From contig JAEULB010000029.1 in assembly GCA_016792585.1 (NCBI GenBank), forward strand, positions 1 through 32,524: 32,524 nucleotides of DNA, written 5' to 3'. A model generated the notes under the pieces. That model worked only from the letters and a program-made list of their open reading frames with translations, searched no databases and was not told the DNA's origin. This DNA is from Rhodospirillaceae bacterium. GTDB lineage: Bacteria; Pseudomonadota; Alphaproteobacteria; SHVZ01. Positions 1 through 8,032 of the stretch are shown piece after piece. Positions within the stretch are counted from its first letter, which is position 1; every line of letters starts with the position of its first letter. A program made the position numbers and the translations under genes.

Positions 1-587
1 TCGTTGAGCTTGCGGACGATCTCGAAGATCTCCTCGACCAGCTGGGGCGCCAGGCCCATCGACGGCTCGTCGAGCAGGATCGTGGTCGGCTTCGCCATCA
101 GGGCGCGCCCGATCGCCACCATCTGCTGCTCGCCGCCGGAAGTGTAGCCCGCGAGGCTCTTCCGCCGCTCCCTGAGCCTGGGGAAATAGCCGTAGACCAT
201 CTCGAGGTCCGCTTCGATCGCGGCCCGCCCGTCGCTGCGCGTATAGGCGCCGGTCAGCAGGTTCTCCTCGACCGTCAGGTGGCCGAAGCAATGCCGGCCT
301 TCCATCACCTGGACGACGCCCCGCTTGACCAGGTCGTTGGGCGTGAGCCTGTCGACCCGCTCGCCCTTGTACTCGATGCCGCCCTTGGTGACCTCGCCGC
401 GCTCGGCGCGGAGCAGGTTCGAGATCGACTTGAGCGTGGTCGTCTTGCCGGCGCCGTTGGCCCCGAGGAGGGCGACGACGCCCCCCTCGGGAACCTTCAG
501 CGACACGCCCTTCAGCACGAGGATCACGTGGTTGTAGATCACCTCGATGTTGTTGACGTCGAGCAGGGCGGTGGCTTGCGACGTCAT
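1..587 (-). CDS. livF: Branched-chain amino acid-type ABC transporter ATP-binding protein LivF (3' end off window)
   Basis: Cytoplasmic ATPase of a LivFGHMK-type importer; 195 N-terminal residues are visible and the C-terminus lies beyond the window edge. I translated it from an ATG at 587. The visible part contains Walker A (GANGAGKTT), an ABC signature (YTSGGEQQM) and Walker B followed by the D-loop (ILLDEPSMGLAP), in the correct order for a LivF-family protein. The start lies 7 nt after the stop codon of the upstream binding-protein gene, so it is the last visible gene of the acyl-CoA ligase/liv operon. The family is secure from motifs and context; the substrate is not shown by the sequence. 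Confidence 0.93.
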   Translation of the reverse strand, partial: MTSQATALLDVNNIEVIYNHVILVLKGVSLKVPEGGVVALLGANGAGKTTTLKSISNLLRAERGEVTKGGIEYKGERVDRLTPNDLVKRGVVQVMEGRHCFGHLTVEENLLTGAYTRSDGRAAIEADLEMVYGYFPRLRERRKSLAGYTSGGEQQMVAIGRALMAKPTTILLDEPSMGLAPQLVEEIFEIVRKLN

Positions 588-594
588 CGGACGA

Positions 595-1926
595 CTACAT
601 CTCCTTCGAGCAGTCGCGCGGGGTGATCTTCTTCTCTTCCGCGTACTTTTTGGCGGCTGCGGCGACCATCGGGTCGAGCAGCTTGCGATCGGCCTCGATC
701 CAGTCGGAGACGAAGCTCCACTTGGTGCCGTCCCATTGCTGGATGCGAGCCCGCGCGCTGCCCATGTGGTCCTGGCAGGAGAGCTTGATCGGGTAGACCA
801 GGCCCTCGAAGCCGGCTTCCTTGATGCGGGCGGCCGTGATGTCGAGGTGCTCGATACCCCAGCGCACCTGCTCGCCGTTCAGTGGCTTGTTGCCGAACTT
901 CGCCTGCGCCGTGCGGATCGCCTCCGTGGCAAGGAAGGCGTTGACGAGGCCGCGGTTGTACAGAACCTGGCCGACCTCTTCCTTCTTCGCCGCGCCCTTG
1001 CCCTTGTCGTAGACGCTCTTGTAGATGTCGCGATGGACCGAGAACTGGTCGCCGACCGCTTGCAGGTTGGCCGCGAGATAGCCCTTCGAGCCGTCGCCGG
1101 CGGGCGTAACGTCGGGTTCCGCACCCGACCACCAGACGCCGATCATCTTGTTGCGCGGATAGTTGACCGCGGCCGCTTCCTTGATCGAGGTCGAGTTCAT
1201 CACGCCCCAGCCCCAGAGCAGCACGTAGTCGGGCCGGTTCTGGCGAATCTGAAGCCAGGTCGCCTTCTGCTCGACGCCGGGATGGGTGACGGGCATGGCC
1301 GTGAAGGCGAAGCCATGCCGCTTCGCCAGCTCTTCCAGCAGCGGGATCGGCTCCTTGCCGTAAGGCGAGTCGTGATAGACGAGCGAGATCTTCTTGCCCT
1401 TGAGCTTGCCATAGCCGCCTTCCTTCTGGGCGACGTAGTTCATGATGATGTCGGCGGCGGCCCAATAGGTGCCGAGCAGCGGGAAGTTCCAGCCGAAGAC
1501 GCTGCCGTCCTGCGACTCCGAACGTCCGTAGCCCATGGTGATCAGCGGGATCTTGTCGCCGGGCGCCTTCTCGGTCAGCGCAAAGGTGATGCCGGTCGAG
1601 AGCGGGTCGACGACGGCCGCACCCGCCGCGCCTTTGCCCTTGAGGCGGTCGTAGCATTCGACGCCGCGCGCGGTGTCGTAGCCGGTCTCGCATTCCTCGA
1701 ACGCGACCTTGACGCCGTTGATGCCGCCGTCGCGCTCATTGATCAGGTTGAGGTAGTCGGCATATCCGTTGGCGAACGGCACGCCGTTCGGGGCGTAGGG
1801 GCCGGTCCGGTAGGTGAGACGCGGCATGAACTGTTCGTTCTGGGCCATCGCTTCGCCGAGGCCCGCCACCATCATCGCCGCGGCGCCCAGCACGCCGAGC
1901 GTCGCTATCCTCCAATGCTTCCTCAT
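595..1926 (-). CDS. Periplasmic substrate-binding protein of LivK/Peripla_BP_6 type
   Basis: Predicted 443-residue periplasmic receptor that delivers substrate to the LivHM permease. The start at 1926 is chosen because an AGGGAGAGG ribosome site sits just before it and the protein then opens with a classic signal peptide (MRKHWRIATLGVLGAAAMM, with likely cleavage after AMA near residue 29). The open frame extends 50 codons upstream, but that part has no signal-like or conserved features. The body looks like the type I periplasmic fold (GVKVAFEECETGYD near residue 70). It lies between livM and livF, with a 91-nt gap after livM that is the largest in the operon and may hold an extra promoter or processing site. 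Ligand unknown; the operon's acyl-CoA ligase suggests a carboxylic acid as readily as an amino acid. Confidence 0.9.
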   Translation of the reverse strand: MRKHWRIATLGVLGAAAMMVAGLGEAMAQNEQFMPRLTYRTGPYAPNGVPFANGYADYLNLINERDGGINGVKVAFEECETGYDTARGVECYDRLKGKGAAGAAVVDPLSTGITFALTEKAPGDKIPLITMGYGRSESQDGSVFGWNFPLLGTYWAAADIIMNYVAQKEGGYGKLKGKKISLVYHDSPYGKEPIPLLEELAKRHGFAFTAMPVTHPGVEQKATWLQIRQNRPDYVLLWGWGVMNSTSIKEAAAVNYPRNKMIGVWWSGAEPDVTPAGDGSKGYLAANLQAVGDQFSVHRDIYKSVYDKGKGAAKKEEVGQVLYNRGLVNAFLATEAIRTAQAKFGNKPLNGEQVRWGIEHLDITAARIKEAGFEGLVYPIKLSCQDHMGSARARIQQWDGTKWSFVSDWIEADRKLLDPMVAAAAKKYAEEKKITPRDCSKEM

Positions 1927-2017
1927 GGGTCCTCTCCCTTTGCCGTGAGCGTTGATCTTAAAGGCTTTTACGGTCGAACGATGCCCCCGGATGAAACCAG
2001 CATAGCACCCAACCCCG

Positions 2018-3082
2018 TCAGTGCGGGAAGGGCCAGAGACGGAGCTTCTCCTTAGCCAGCGCCCACAGGCGCGCAAGCCCGTGCGGCTCGGCGATCAGGA
2101 AGAAGACGATCATCGCCCCGAAGATCATGAACTCGAGATGCGAGATCATCGCGGTCGACAGCGGCATGCCGAGCGCGGTCGGGATCTGGTTCAGCGCCAG
2201 CGGCACCATCAGGATGAAGGCGGCGCCGAGGAAGCATCCGAGGATCGAGCCTAAGCCCCCGATGATCACCATGAACAGCAGCAGGAACGAGCGGTTGATG
2301 TCGAAGGCGAGCGGCTCCCAGGCGCCGAGGTGCAGGAAGGCCCAGAGCGCGCCGGCGACGCCGGCGAAGAAAGAGGAGACGGCGAAGGCCGAGAGCTTGG
2401 CCCTGAGCGGGCGGATGCCGATGATCTCGGCGGCGATGTCCATATCGCGGATCGCCATCCACGAGCGTCCGACCCGCCCGCGCACAAGGTTCTTGGCGGC
2501 GAGCGCCATCACCGTGACGATGGCCAGGATCAAGAAGTAGCGCCGGTCCGGCGTGTTGATCGCGAAGCCGAAGATGTCGAGCGGCGGGGCGGCGACCGAG
2601 CCCGACGGCGTGTAGTTGGTGAACCACTTGATGCGCGCGAAAGCCCAGTCGAGGAAGAACTGCGCCGCCAGCGTCGCGACCGCCAGGTAGAACCCCTTGA
2701 TCCGGAGCGACGGCACGCCGAACACGACGCCGACCATGGCCGCCGCACCGCCGGCGAGGATGAAGATCACGATCAGGTTCAGCTCGGGCACGCGGATCGC
2801 GAGATTGTAGGCGGCATAGGCGCCGACCGCCATGAAGCCGCCGGTGCCGAGCGAGACCTGGCCGCAATATCCCGTCAGCAGGTTGAGCCCGATCGCCGCC
2901 AGCGCGTAGATCAGGAACGGGATCATGATCGAGGTGATGAAGTAGTCGGTCGCGAGCCATGGCAGCGCGACATAGGCGATGGCGAGGATGATCGCCATGC
3001 CCCAGCGGTCCTGGCGGATCGGGAAGACCGCCTGGTCGTCGCCGTAGGTCGTCTTGAACTGGCCTGCCTCGCGGTAGAGCAC
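2018..3082 (-). CDS. livM: Branched-chain amino acid-type ABC transporter permease LivM
   Basis: Inner-membrane permease of 354 residues that pairs with LivH. After a short hydrophilic N-terminus (MLYREAGQFKTTYGDDQAVF) there are roughly nine hydrophobic segments, including the LivM-type stretch NLLTGYCGQVSLGTGGFMAV (about residues 48-67) and the cytoplasmic coupling segment with WMAIRDMDIAAEIIGI that contacts the ATPases. The start is a GTG at 3082, 4 nt after the livH stop. I keep it because the N-terminal motif is, from memory, shared by this LivM subgroup in rhizobia. An A/G-rich stretch overlaps the livH stop and could act as the ribosome site. Translation is probably coupled to livH. Confidence 0.93.
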   Translation of the reverse strand: MLYREAGQFKTTYGDDQAVFPIRQDRWGMAIILAIAYVALPWLATDYFITSIMIPFLIYALAAIGLNLLTGYCGQVSLGTGGFMAVGAYAAYNLAIRVPELNLIVIFILAGGAAAMVGVVFGVPSLRIKGFYLAVATLAAQFFLDWAFARIKWFTNYTPSGSVAAPPLDIFGFAINTPDRRYFLILAIVTVMALAAKNLVRGRVGRSWMAIRDMDIAAEIIGIRPLRAKLSAFAVSSFFAGVAGALWAFLHLGAWEPLAFDINRSFLLLFMVIIGGLGSILGCFLGAAFILMVPLALNQIPTALGMPLSTAMISHLEFMIFGAMIVFFLIAEPHGLARLWALAKEKLRLWPFPH

Positions 3083-3086
3083 TTCC

Positions 3087-3983
3087 CTACACCCGCTCGA
3101 TGATGCGTTCGCCGAACAGGCCCTGCGGGCGCACCAGCAGGAACAGCAGCGCCAGCATGTAGGCGAACCAGTTCTCGATACCGCCGCCGAAGGTCGGGCC
3201 GATATAGACCTCGGCCAGCTTCTCTCCGGCGCCGATGATCAACCCGCCGACGATGGCGCCGGGAACCGAGGTGAAGCCGCCGAGGATCAGTACCGGCAGC
3301 GCCTTGAGCGCCACCAGCGAGATCGAGAACTGCACGCCGAGCGCCGAGCCCCAGACGATGCCGGCGACCAGCGCCACGATGCCGGAGGTCGACCAGACGA
3401 TGACCCAGATGTCGCGGAGCGGGATGCCGACCGATTGGGCGGCCTGGTGGTCGTCGGCGACGGCGCGGAGCGCGCGGCCGATGCGGGTCTTCTGGAAGAA
3501 GATGGCCAGCACGGTCACCAGCAATCCGGCGATCACCGCGGCGACCAGGTCGAACTGGTTGACCAGGATGCCGCCCTCGAACAGGGATTCGAGGATGATC
3601 ACCGGCTCGTTGGGCAGGCCCACGTCGAGCTTGTAGACGTCGCTTCCCCAGACCGTCTGGCCGAAGCCGTCGATGAAATAGGAGACGCCGATCGTCGCCA
3701 TGAACAGGATGATGCCTTCCTGGTTCACCAGCGGCCGCAGCACCAGGCGTTCGACGACGAGGGCGAAGACGATCATGATCGCGACCGATGCGAGCATCGC
3801 GATCGGGATCGGCATCCACTCCATCAGGCGCACCAGGCTGAGCGCTGCAAACAGGACCATCGCGCCCTGGGCGAAGTTGAAGACGCCCGACGCCTTGAAG
3901 ATCAGCACGAAGCCCAGGGCCACCAGCGCGTAGAGCACGCCTGCGAGGAAGCCGCCGAACAGGACCTCGAAGAAGAAGCCCAT
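3087..3983 (-). CDS. livH: Branched-chain amino acid-type ABC transporter permease LivH
   Basis: Inner-membrane permease of 298 residues. The N-terminus is highly hydrophobic and carries the LivH hallmark LIFKASGVFNFAQGAMVLFA (about residues 27-46). The coupling-helix region GRALRAVADDHQAAQSVGI (about 189-207) follows, and the protein ends with LVRPQGLFGERIIERV, all usual for the family. Its ATG shares one base with the livG stop codon (TGATG at 3981-3985), so the two are translationally coupled. Together with LivM it forms the membrane channel. Confidence 0.94.
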   Translation of the reverse strand: MGFFFEVLFGGFLAGVLYALVALGFVLIFKASGVFNFAQGAMVLFAALSLVRLMEWMPIPIAMLASVAIMIVFALVVERLVLRPLVNQEGIILFMATIGVSYFIDGFGQTVWGSDVYKLDVGLPNEPVIILESLFEGGILVNQFDLVAAVIAGLLVTVLAIFFQKTRIGRALRAVADDHQAAQSVGIPLRDIWVIVWSTSGIVALVAGIVWGSALGVQFSISLVALKALPVLILGGFTSVPGAIVGGLIIGAGEKLAEVYIGPTFGGGIENWFAYMLALLFLLVRPQGLFGERIIERV

Positions 3984-4774
3984 CAGTGCGAGACTCCCAG
4001 ATAGGCGTCGATCACCGCCTGGTTGCCGCGCACCTCGTCGGGCGTGCCGTCGGCGATCTTGCGGCCGTAGTCGAGCACGACCACCCGGTCGGAGATGTCC
4101 ATCACCACGCCCATGTCATGCTCGATCAGCGCGATCGTGGTGCCGAACTCGTCGTTGACGTCGAGGATGAAGCGGCACATGTCCTCCTTCTCCTCGACGT
4201 TCATGCCGGCCATCGGCTCGTCCAGCAGGAGAAGATCGGGTTCCATCGCCAGCGCGCGGCCGAGCTCGACGCGCTTCTGCAGGCCGTAGGGAAGCCGGCC
4301 GACCGGCACCTTGCGGATCGACTGGATCTCGAGGAAGTCGATGATCCGCTCGACCACGGCGCGGTGCTCCATCTCTTCCCGGCGGGCAGGGCCGAAGTAG
4401 AGCGCCTGCCAGAACAGGTTCCGTTTCATCTTCAGCAGGCGGCCGGTCATGATGTTGTCGAGCGTCGACATGCCGCGGAACAGCGCGATGTTCTGGAAGG
4501 TGCGGGCGATGCCGCGGCTGGCCGCGTCGTAGGGCCCGATGTCGGTGCGCGCGATGTCCTTGAAGGTGATCGTGCCCTGCTGCGGGTGGTAGAACCCGTT
4601 GATCACGTTCAGCATCGAGCTCTTGCCGGCGCCGTTCGGGCCGATGATGGCGCGGATCTCGTGCGCCTTGATGTCGAAGCTGACGTCGTTGAGCGCCCGC
4701 ACGCCGCCGAAGGAGAGGCTGATGTTGTCGACCTTCAGCAGCGTGCCGCCGATCTTGCGCCCGCTTGCGGTCAT
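3983..4774 (-). CDS. livG: Branched-chain amino acid-type ABC transporter ATP-binding protein LivG
   Basis: Cytoplasmic ATPase of 263 residues. Walker A is GPNGAGKS at residues 45-52, and Walker B with the D-loop is LLLLDEPMAGMN (about 178-189). The signature loop reads LPYGLQKRVELGRAL instead of canonical LSGGQ, which I recognise as a normal variant in this LivG branch. The C-terminal LivG extension (DYGRKIADGTPDEVRGNQAV) is present. Start and stop are both coupled to neighbours by one-base TGATG overlaps: its ATG overlaps the ligase stop at 4774 and its stop overlaps the livH start. It works with LivF to drive uptake. Confidence 0.94.
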   Translation of the reverse strand: MTASGRKIGGTLLKVDNISLSFGGVRALNDVSFDIKAHEIRAIIGPNGAGKSSMLNVINGFYHPQQGTITFKDIARTDIGPYDAASRGIARTFQNIALFRGMSTLDNIMTGRLLKMKRNLFWQALYFGPARREEMEHRAVVERIIDFLEIQSIRKVPVGRLPYGLQKRVELGRALAMEPDLLLLDEPMAGMNVEEKEDMCRFILDVNDEFGTTIALIEHDMGVVMDISDRVVVLDYGRKIADGTPDEVRGNQAVIDAYLGVSH

Positions 4775-6786
4775 CAGCTCGCCTTCTTGAGCGGCTGATG
4801 CGGGTAGCGGTCGGCCTCGGCGATCGCGAGGTCGGCCTGGAGGCGGCCCTTGCGGCCGTCCTCGAACACGACCTCGGTCTCGACATGCGCGCGCCTGGCG
4901 TCCGAGAACAGCGCCTCGACCAGGCTCTGGTAGCGGCTCTCAACGAAGCCGCGCCTGACCTTGCGGGTGCGGGTCAGCTCGCCGTCGTCGGCATCAAGCT
5001 CCTTGTGCAGCACGAGGAAGCGCTTGATCTGCGAGCCCGTCAGCGTCGACTCGGTCGAGAGATCGCGATTGACCTGCTCGATGCAGTCGCGGATCAGCTT
5101 GTAGACCTCGGGATGCGCGGCGAGCTCGGCATAGCCGCCATAGACGATGCCCCGGCGCTCGGCCCAGTTGCCGACCGCGGCGAGGTCGATGTTGATGAAG
5201 GCCGCCGCATAATCGCGGCCGGCGCCGAAGGCGACCGCCTCCTTGATGTGCGGGAAGAACTTGAGCTTGTTCTCCAGGTATTTCGGCGCGAACAGGCTGC
5301 CGTCGGCGAGCTTTCCCACGTCCTTGGCACGATCGATGATGCGGAGGTGACCGTCCGCGCCGAAGAAGCCGGCATCGCCGGTCTTGACCCAGCCATCGTC
5401 GGTCTTGGTCTCGGCCGTCGCCTTGTCGTTCTTGTAGTAGGCGAGGAACACGCCCGGGCTCTTGAACAGCACCTCGCCCGACTCGGCGATCTTGACCTCG
5501 ACCTCCGGCGCCGGCGGGCCGACCGTGTCGGGCTTCACCTGGCCGTCCGGCTGGATGCAGATGAACACCGCCGCCTCGGTCATGCCGTAGAGCTGCTTCA
5601 CGTTGACGCCCAGCGAGCGGTAGAAGTCGAAGATGTCGGGGCCGATCGCCTCGCCCGCGGTATAGGCGAGACGGATGCGCGAGAAGCCCAGCGTGTTCCT
5701 GAGCGGTGCGTAGATCAGGAGATCGCCCAGCCAATAGAGAAGCCGGTCGACGAGTCCGACCGGCTTCTTGTCGAGCAGCGCCGGGCCGATGCGCTTGGCG
5801 TGCGCCATGAACTTCCTGAACAGCCAGCGCTTGATCCAGCCCGCATCCTCCATGCGGATCATCACGGTGGTCAGGATGTTTTCCCAGATGCGCGGCGGCG
5901 CGAAGAAGTAGGTGGGGCCGAGCTCGCGGAGATCGGTCATCACGGTGGCGCCCGACTCCGGGCATCCGACGCAGAACCCGGCGACGTAAGCCTGGCCCAA
6001 GGAAAAGATGTGATCGCCGACCCAGGCCATCGGCAGATAGGCCAGCGTCTCCTCGTTCTCGGTGAGGTTCTCGAGCTCAATCGAGTTGAGCGCGGTCACC
6101 AGCACGTTCGCGTGGCTCAGCACCACGCCCTTCGGCTGGCCGGTGGTGCCCGACGTATAGAGCATGACGGCGACGTCGCTGCCCTTGCCGCCGGCGACCT
6201 CGCGCTCGAAGAAGCCCGGATCCCTGGCCAGCAGATCCCGGCCCATCTCCTGCACCTTCTCGAACGAGAGGAGGAAAGGCTGCGTGTAGTGGCGCATGCC
6301 GCGGCCGTCCTCGTAGACGATGGTCTCGAGGCCGGGATGCGCGTCCTTGATCTGGAGCAGCTTGTCGACCTGCTCCTGGTCCTCGGCGATGGCGAAGCGG
6401 GCGCCGGCATTGTCGATGACGAAGCCCATCTCGGCGGCGACCGCGTCCTGATAGACCGGCACCGGCGTGCATCCCAGCGCCTGCGCGGCACACATGGTCC
6501 AGTAGAGGCGGGGGCGGTTGTCGCCGACGATCGCGATCTTGTCGCCGCGCGTGGCGCCCAAGGCCGAAAGGCCGGCGGCGAGACGCTTGGTTTCGTCCAG
6601 GACCTGGGCCCAGGTCCAGGTCTGCCAGATGCCGAGATCCTTCTCGCGGCTCGCCGGCCGGCCGGCGAAATCGCGCGCGTTCGCGATCAGCACCTTGGGG
6701 AAGGTGTCGCAGTCCTTCAGCCGTGCCCGTGCGCGGCTGTTGCCGATCACCGGGGTGCTGACATTGGTTCGCTGGATCCCGTCCAT
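4774..6786 (-). CDS. AMP-dependent (long-chain fatty acid-type) acyl-CoA synthetase
   Basis: Predicted 670-residue ligase that activates a carboxylic acid with ATP and joins it to CoA. The AMP-binding P-loop YTSGTTGQPKG is at residues 210-220. Later motifs include AYTAGEAIGP, QLYGMTEA and WVKTGDAGFFGADGHLRIIDRAKD in the hinge region. The length and the insertions fit the FadD/long-chain (FAA1-like) group. The start at 6786 follows a good GGAGG site (CAGGAGG, 6 nt spacer); the frame runs 35 codons further upstream but with only arginine-rich low-complexity sequence. It is the first gene of the liv operon and overlaps livG by one base. The fusion of ligase and importer in one transcript suggests uptake followed by thioesterification of a fatty, aromatic or branched-chain acid; the substrate cannot be read from the sequence. 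Confidence 0.92.
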   Translation of the reverse strand: MDGIQRTNVSTPVIGNSRARARLKDCDTFPKVLIANARDFAGRPASREKDLGIWQTWTWAQVLDETKRLAAGLSALGATRGDKIAIVGDNRPRLYWTMCAAQALGCTPVPVYQDAVAAEMGFVIDNAGARFAIAEDQEQVDKLLQIKDAHPGLETIVYEDGRGMRHYTQPFLLSFEKVQEMGRDLLARDPGFFEREVAGGKGSDVAVMLYTSGTTGQPKGVVLSHANVLVTALNSIELENLTENEETLAYLPMAWVGDHIFSLGQAYVAGFCVGCPESGATVMTDLRELGPTYFFAPPRIWENILTTVMIRMEDAGWIKRWLFRKFMAHAKRIGPALLDKKPVGLVDRLLYWLGDLLIYAPLRNTLGFSRIRLAYTAGEAIGPDIFDFYRSLGVNVKQLYGMTEAAVFICIQPDGQVKPDTVGPPAPEVEVKIAESGEVLFKSPGVFLAYYKNDKATAETKTDDGWVKTGDAGFFGADGHLRIIDRAKDVGKLADGSLFAPKYLENKLKFFPHIKEAVAFGAGRDYAAAFINIDLAAVGNWAERRGIVYGGYAELAAHPEVYKLIRDCIEQVNRDLSTESTLTGSQIKRFLVLHKELDADDGELTRTRKVRRGFVESRYQSLVEALFSDARRAHVETEVVFEDGRKGRLQADLAIAEADRYPHQPLKKAS

Positions 6787-6861
6787 GCGACGCCTCCTGC
6801 CCCTGTCGGATGTGGATTCGTTTCTCCCTGTCCGGGGTAAATCCTTGCTCCGACGTGAAAA

Positions 6862-6891
6862 ATTATTAGAGACCTGCCGTCGAGGGGTCAA
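6862..6891 (-). promoter_or_regulatory. Sigma-70-like promoter for the ligase/liv operon
   Basis: On the minus strand, TTGACC (6886-6891) is followed after 17 nt by TAATAA (6863-6868), or after 18 nt by AATAAT (6862-6867). This is the most AT-rich patch in the intergenic region and sits about 75 nt upstream of the ligase ATG, in the correct orientation. The match is close to the -35/-10 consensus; the transcription start is inferred. Confidence 0.55.
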
Positions 6892-6971
6892 GTTGCAGGG
6901 ACTGAATAGACCGCCTGCATCGGTCGACCAACGGAGCCTTGACAGGTCGGACCTGAGAGTTGAGCACGAAA

Positions 6972-6995
6972 GGAAAAAGCTTTCCTATCGGAAAA
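6972..6995. promoter_or_regulatory. Operator-like cluster of three GGAAA/TTTCC half-sites
   Basis: GGAAA (6973-6977), TTTCC (6982-6986) and GGAAA (6991-6995) alternate in orientation with exactly 4 nt between each pair, giving two overlapping perfect inverted repeats. The first extends to AGGAAA/TTTCCT. It lies 31 nt before the first PAS gene in the divergent region shared with the ligase operon. A regulator-binding site or a small RNA hairpin are both possible; no T-run follows it. Confidence 0.45.
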
Positions 6996-7026
6996 TAGAA
7001 GGCTATGAGACTTAGGCAACCTCTCT

Positions 7027-7554
7027 TTGAAGAAACATGGCCTCTTGCGTAACCTGACGATCATCGAGAGGCCGGAGAGCGTTTCGGTGCGCGCTCTGCA
7101 TTCCTATTGGGCTTCAAAGCGCGGAGACCGTCGCGCGCCCGGCAGAAGCGATATCGATCCGATCGAGATCAAGAGCCATCTGAGCACGTTGTTCATGCTC
7201 GACGTGATCGATGAGGGGCGGGACTATCACTATCGTCTCATCGGCACCGACATCGTCGAGGCAAGCGGGCGCGATGTGACCGGTGCGCGTTTCAGCGATC
7301 TGTATGCGACGCAGCCTGAAGCCTTGGCCCTGGTCCTGCGAACCTTCGCACCGGTGGTCTCGGAAGGGAGGCCCGTCTTCGCGGTGGGCCGGATGTTCTG
7401 GAGGCCCGATCGCGACTTCCGCCATTTCGAAGGCGGATACTTTCCCTTGTCGACCGATGGTACGTCCGTCGATCTGATGCTCTGCAAGATGTGCTTCCTC
7501 GATCGGCGCCGGCCCGACGAACGGGAGGCAACGCGGACGGGTGGCTCCCCGTGA
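7027..7554 (+). CDS. PAS_5 (PF07310-type) domain protein, first of a tandem pair
   Basis: Small protein of up to 175 residues that appears to consist only of a PAS_5 domain. Diagnostic stretches are LHSYWASKRGDRRAPGRSDI, LFMLDVIDEGRDYHYRLIGT and VTGARFSDLY. No output domain, signal peptide or membrane segment is visible. There is no in-frame ATG near the beginning. A TTG at 7027, a TTG at 7045 and a GTG at 7087 are possible starts. The GTG has the best ribosome site (GGAG, 9 nt upstream). However, residues before it (LTIIERPESVSVRALHSYW) align with the same region of the next gene, which favours an upstream TTG. Its stop overlaps the GTG of the next gene. Signal sensed and partner are unknown. 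Confidence 0.75.
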   Translation: MKKHGLLRNLTIIERPESVSVRALHSYWASKRGDRRAPGRSDIDPIEIKSHLSTLFMLDVIDEGRDYHYRLIGTDIVEASGRDVTGARFSDLYATQPEALALVLRTFAPVVSEGRPVFAVGRMFWRPDRDFRHFEGGYFPLSTDGTSVDLMLCKMCFLDRRRPDEREATRTGGSP

Positions 7555-8027
7555 TCCGCTACGGCCTGCGCCCGCTTCCCTTCACCTTCCTTGATCGCCC
7601 GCAAGATCGGTCGATCCAGGACCTCGCCGGCTACTGGGCGCAAAAGCGCGGGACGCGAGCGCTACCGCTCCGCGCCGATATCGACCCGCTCGACCTCACG
7701 AAGCATCTCGCGTCGCTGTTCCTGCTGGACGTGATCGAGTCCGGTCGGGACTTCCGCTATCGGCTGGTCGGAACGATGGTCACCGACATGAATGAGCGCA
7801 ATGTCACCGGCACGACGATCCGGACGGAGTATTCCTGTCCGGTAACGCTTCGATATGTGGATGCCGTCCTCCGAAGGGTCGTTTCGGAGAAACGGCCGCG
7901 TTTCACCTGCGGCCAGGTGTTCTGGCGACCGGGGAAGGATCATCGCGGCTTCGAAGCCGGCTATTTCCCGATATCGGCCGACGGATGCTCCGTGGACATG
8001 ATCCTGGCCGAGGTTCGCTTCACCTGA
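7551..8027 (+). CDS. PAS_5 domain protein, second of a tandem pair
   Basis: A 158-residue PAS_5-only protein, clearly paralogous to the preceding one: WAQKRGTRALPLRADIDPLD, LFLLDVIESGRDFRYRLVGT, VSEKRPRF, QVFWRPGKDHRGFEAGYFPI match position by position. I choose the GTG at 7551, which overlaps the upstream stop as GTGA and implies translational coupling. The frame stays open to an ATG at 7491 inside the upstream gene, but those 20 residues have no counterpart in the paralogue. It ends 5 nt before the stop codon of the convergent membrane-protein gene. A heterodimer or paired sensor role is inference only. Confidence 0.8.
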   Translation: MIRYGLRPLPFTFLDRPQDRSIQDLAGYWAQKRGTRALPLRADIDPLDLTKHLASLFLLDVIESGRDFRYRLVGTMVTDMNERNVTGTTIRTEYSCPVTLRYVDAVLRRVVSEKRPRFTCGQVFWRPGKDHRGFEAGYFPISADGCSVDMILAEVRFT

Positions 8028-8032
8028 GGCGA

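Noticed and set aside
4765..6840. A 691-codon plus-strand frame opposite the acyl-CoA ligase
   Set aside because: Low-complexity composition (DLGVRxx-like repeats) and complete overlap with a motif-verified ligase gene on the other strand.
7087..7089. GTG at 7087 as start of the first PAS gene
   Set aside because: It has the better ribosome site, but it would remove about 11 residues that align with the tandem paralogue, so an upstream TTG is preferred.
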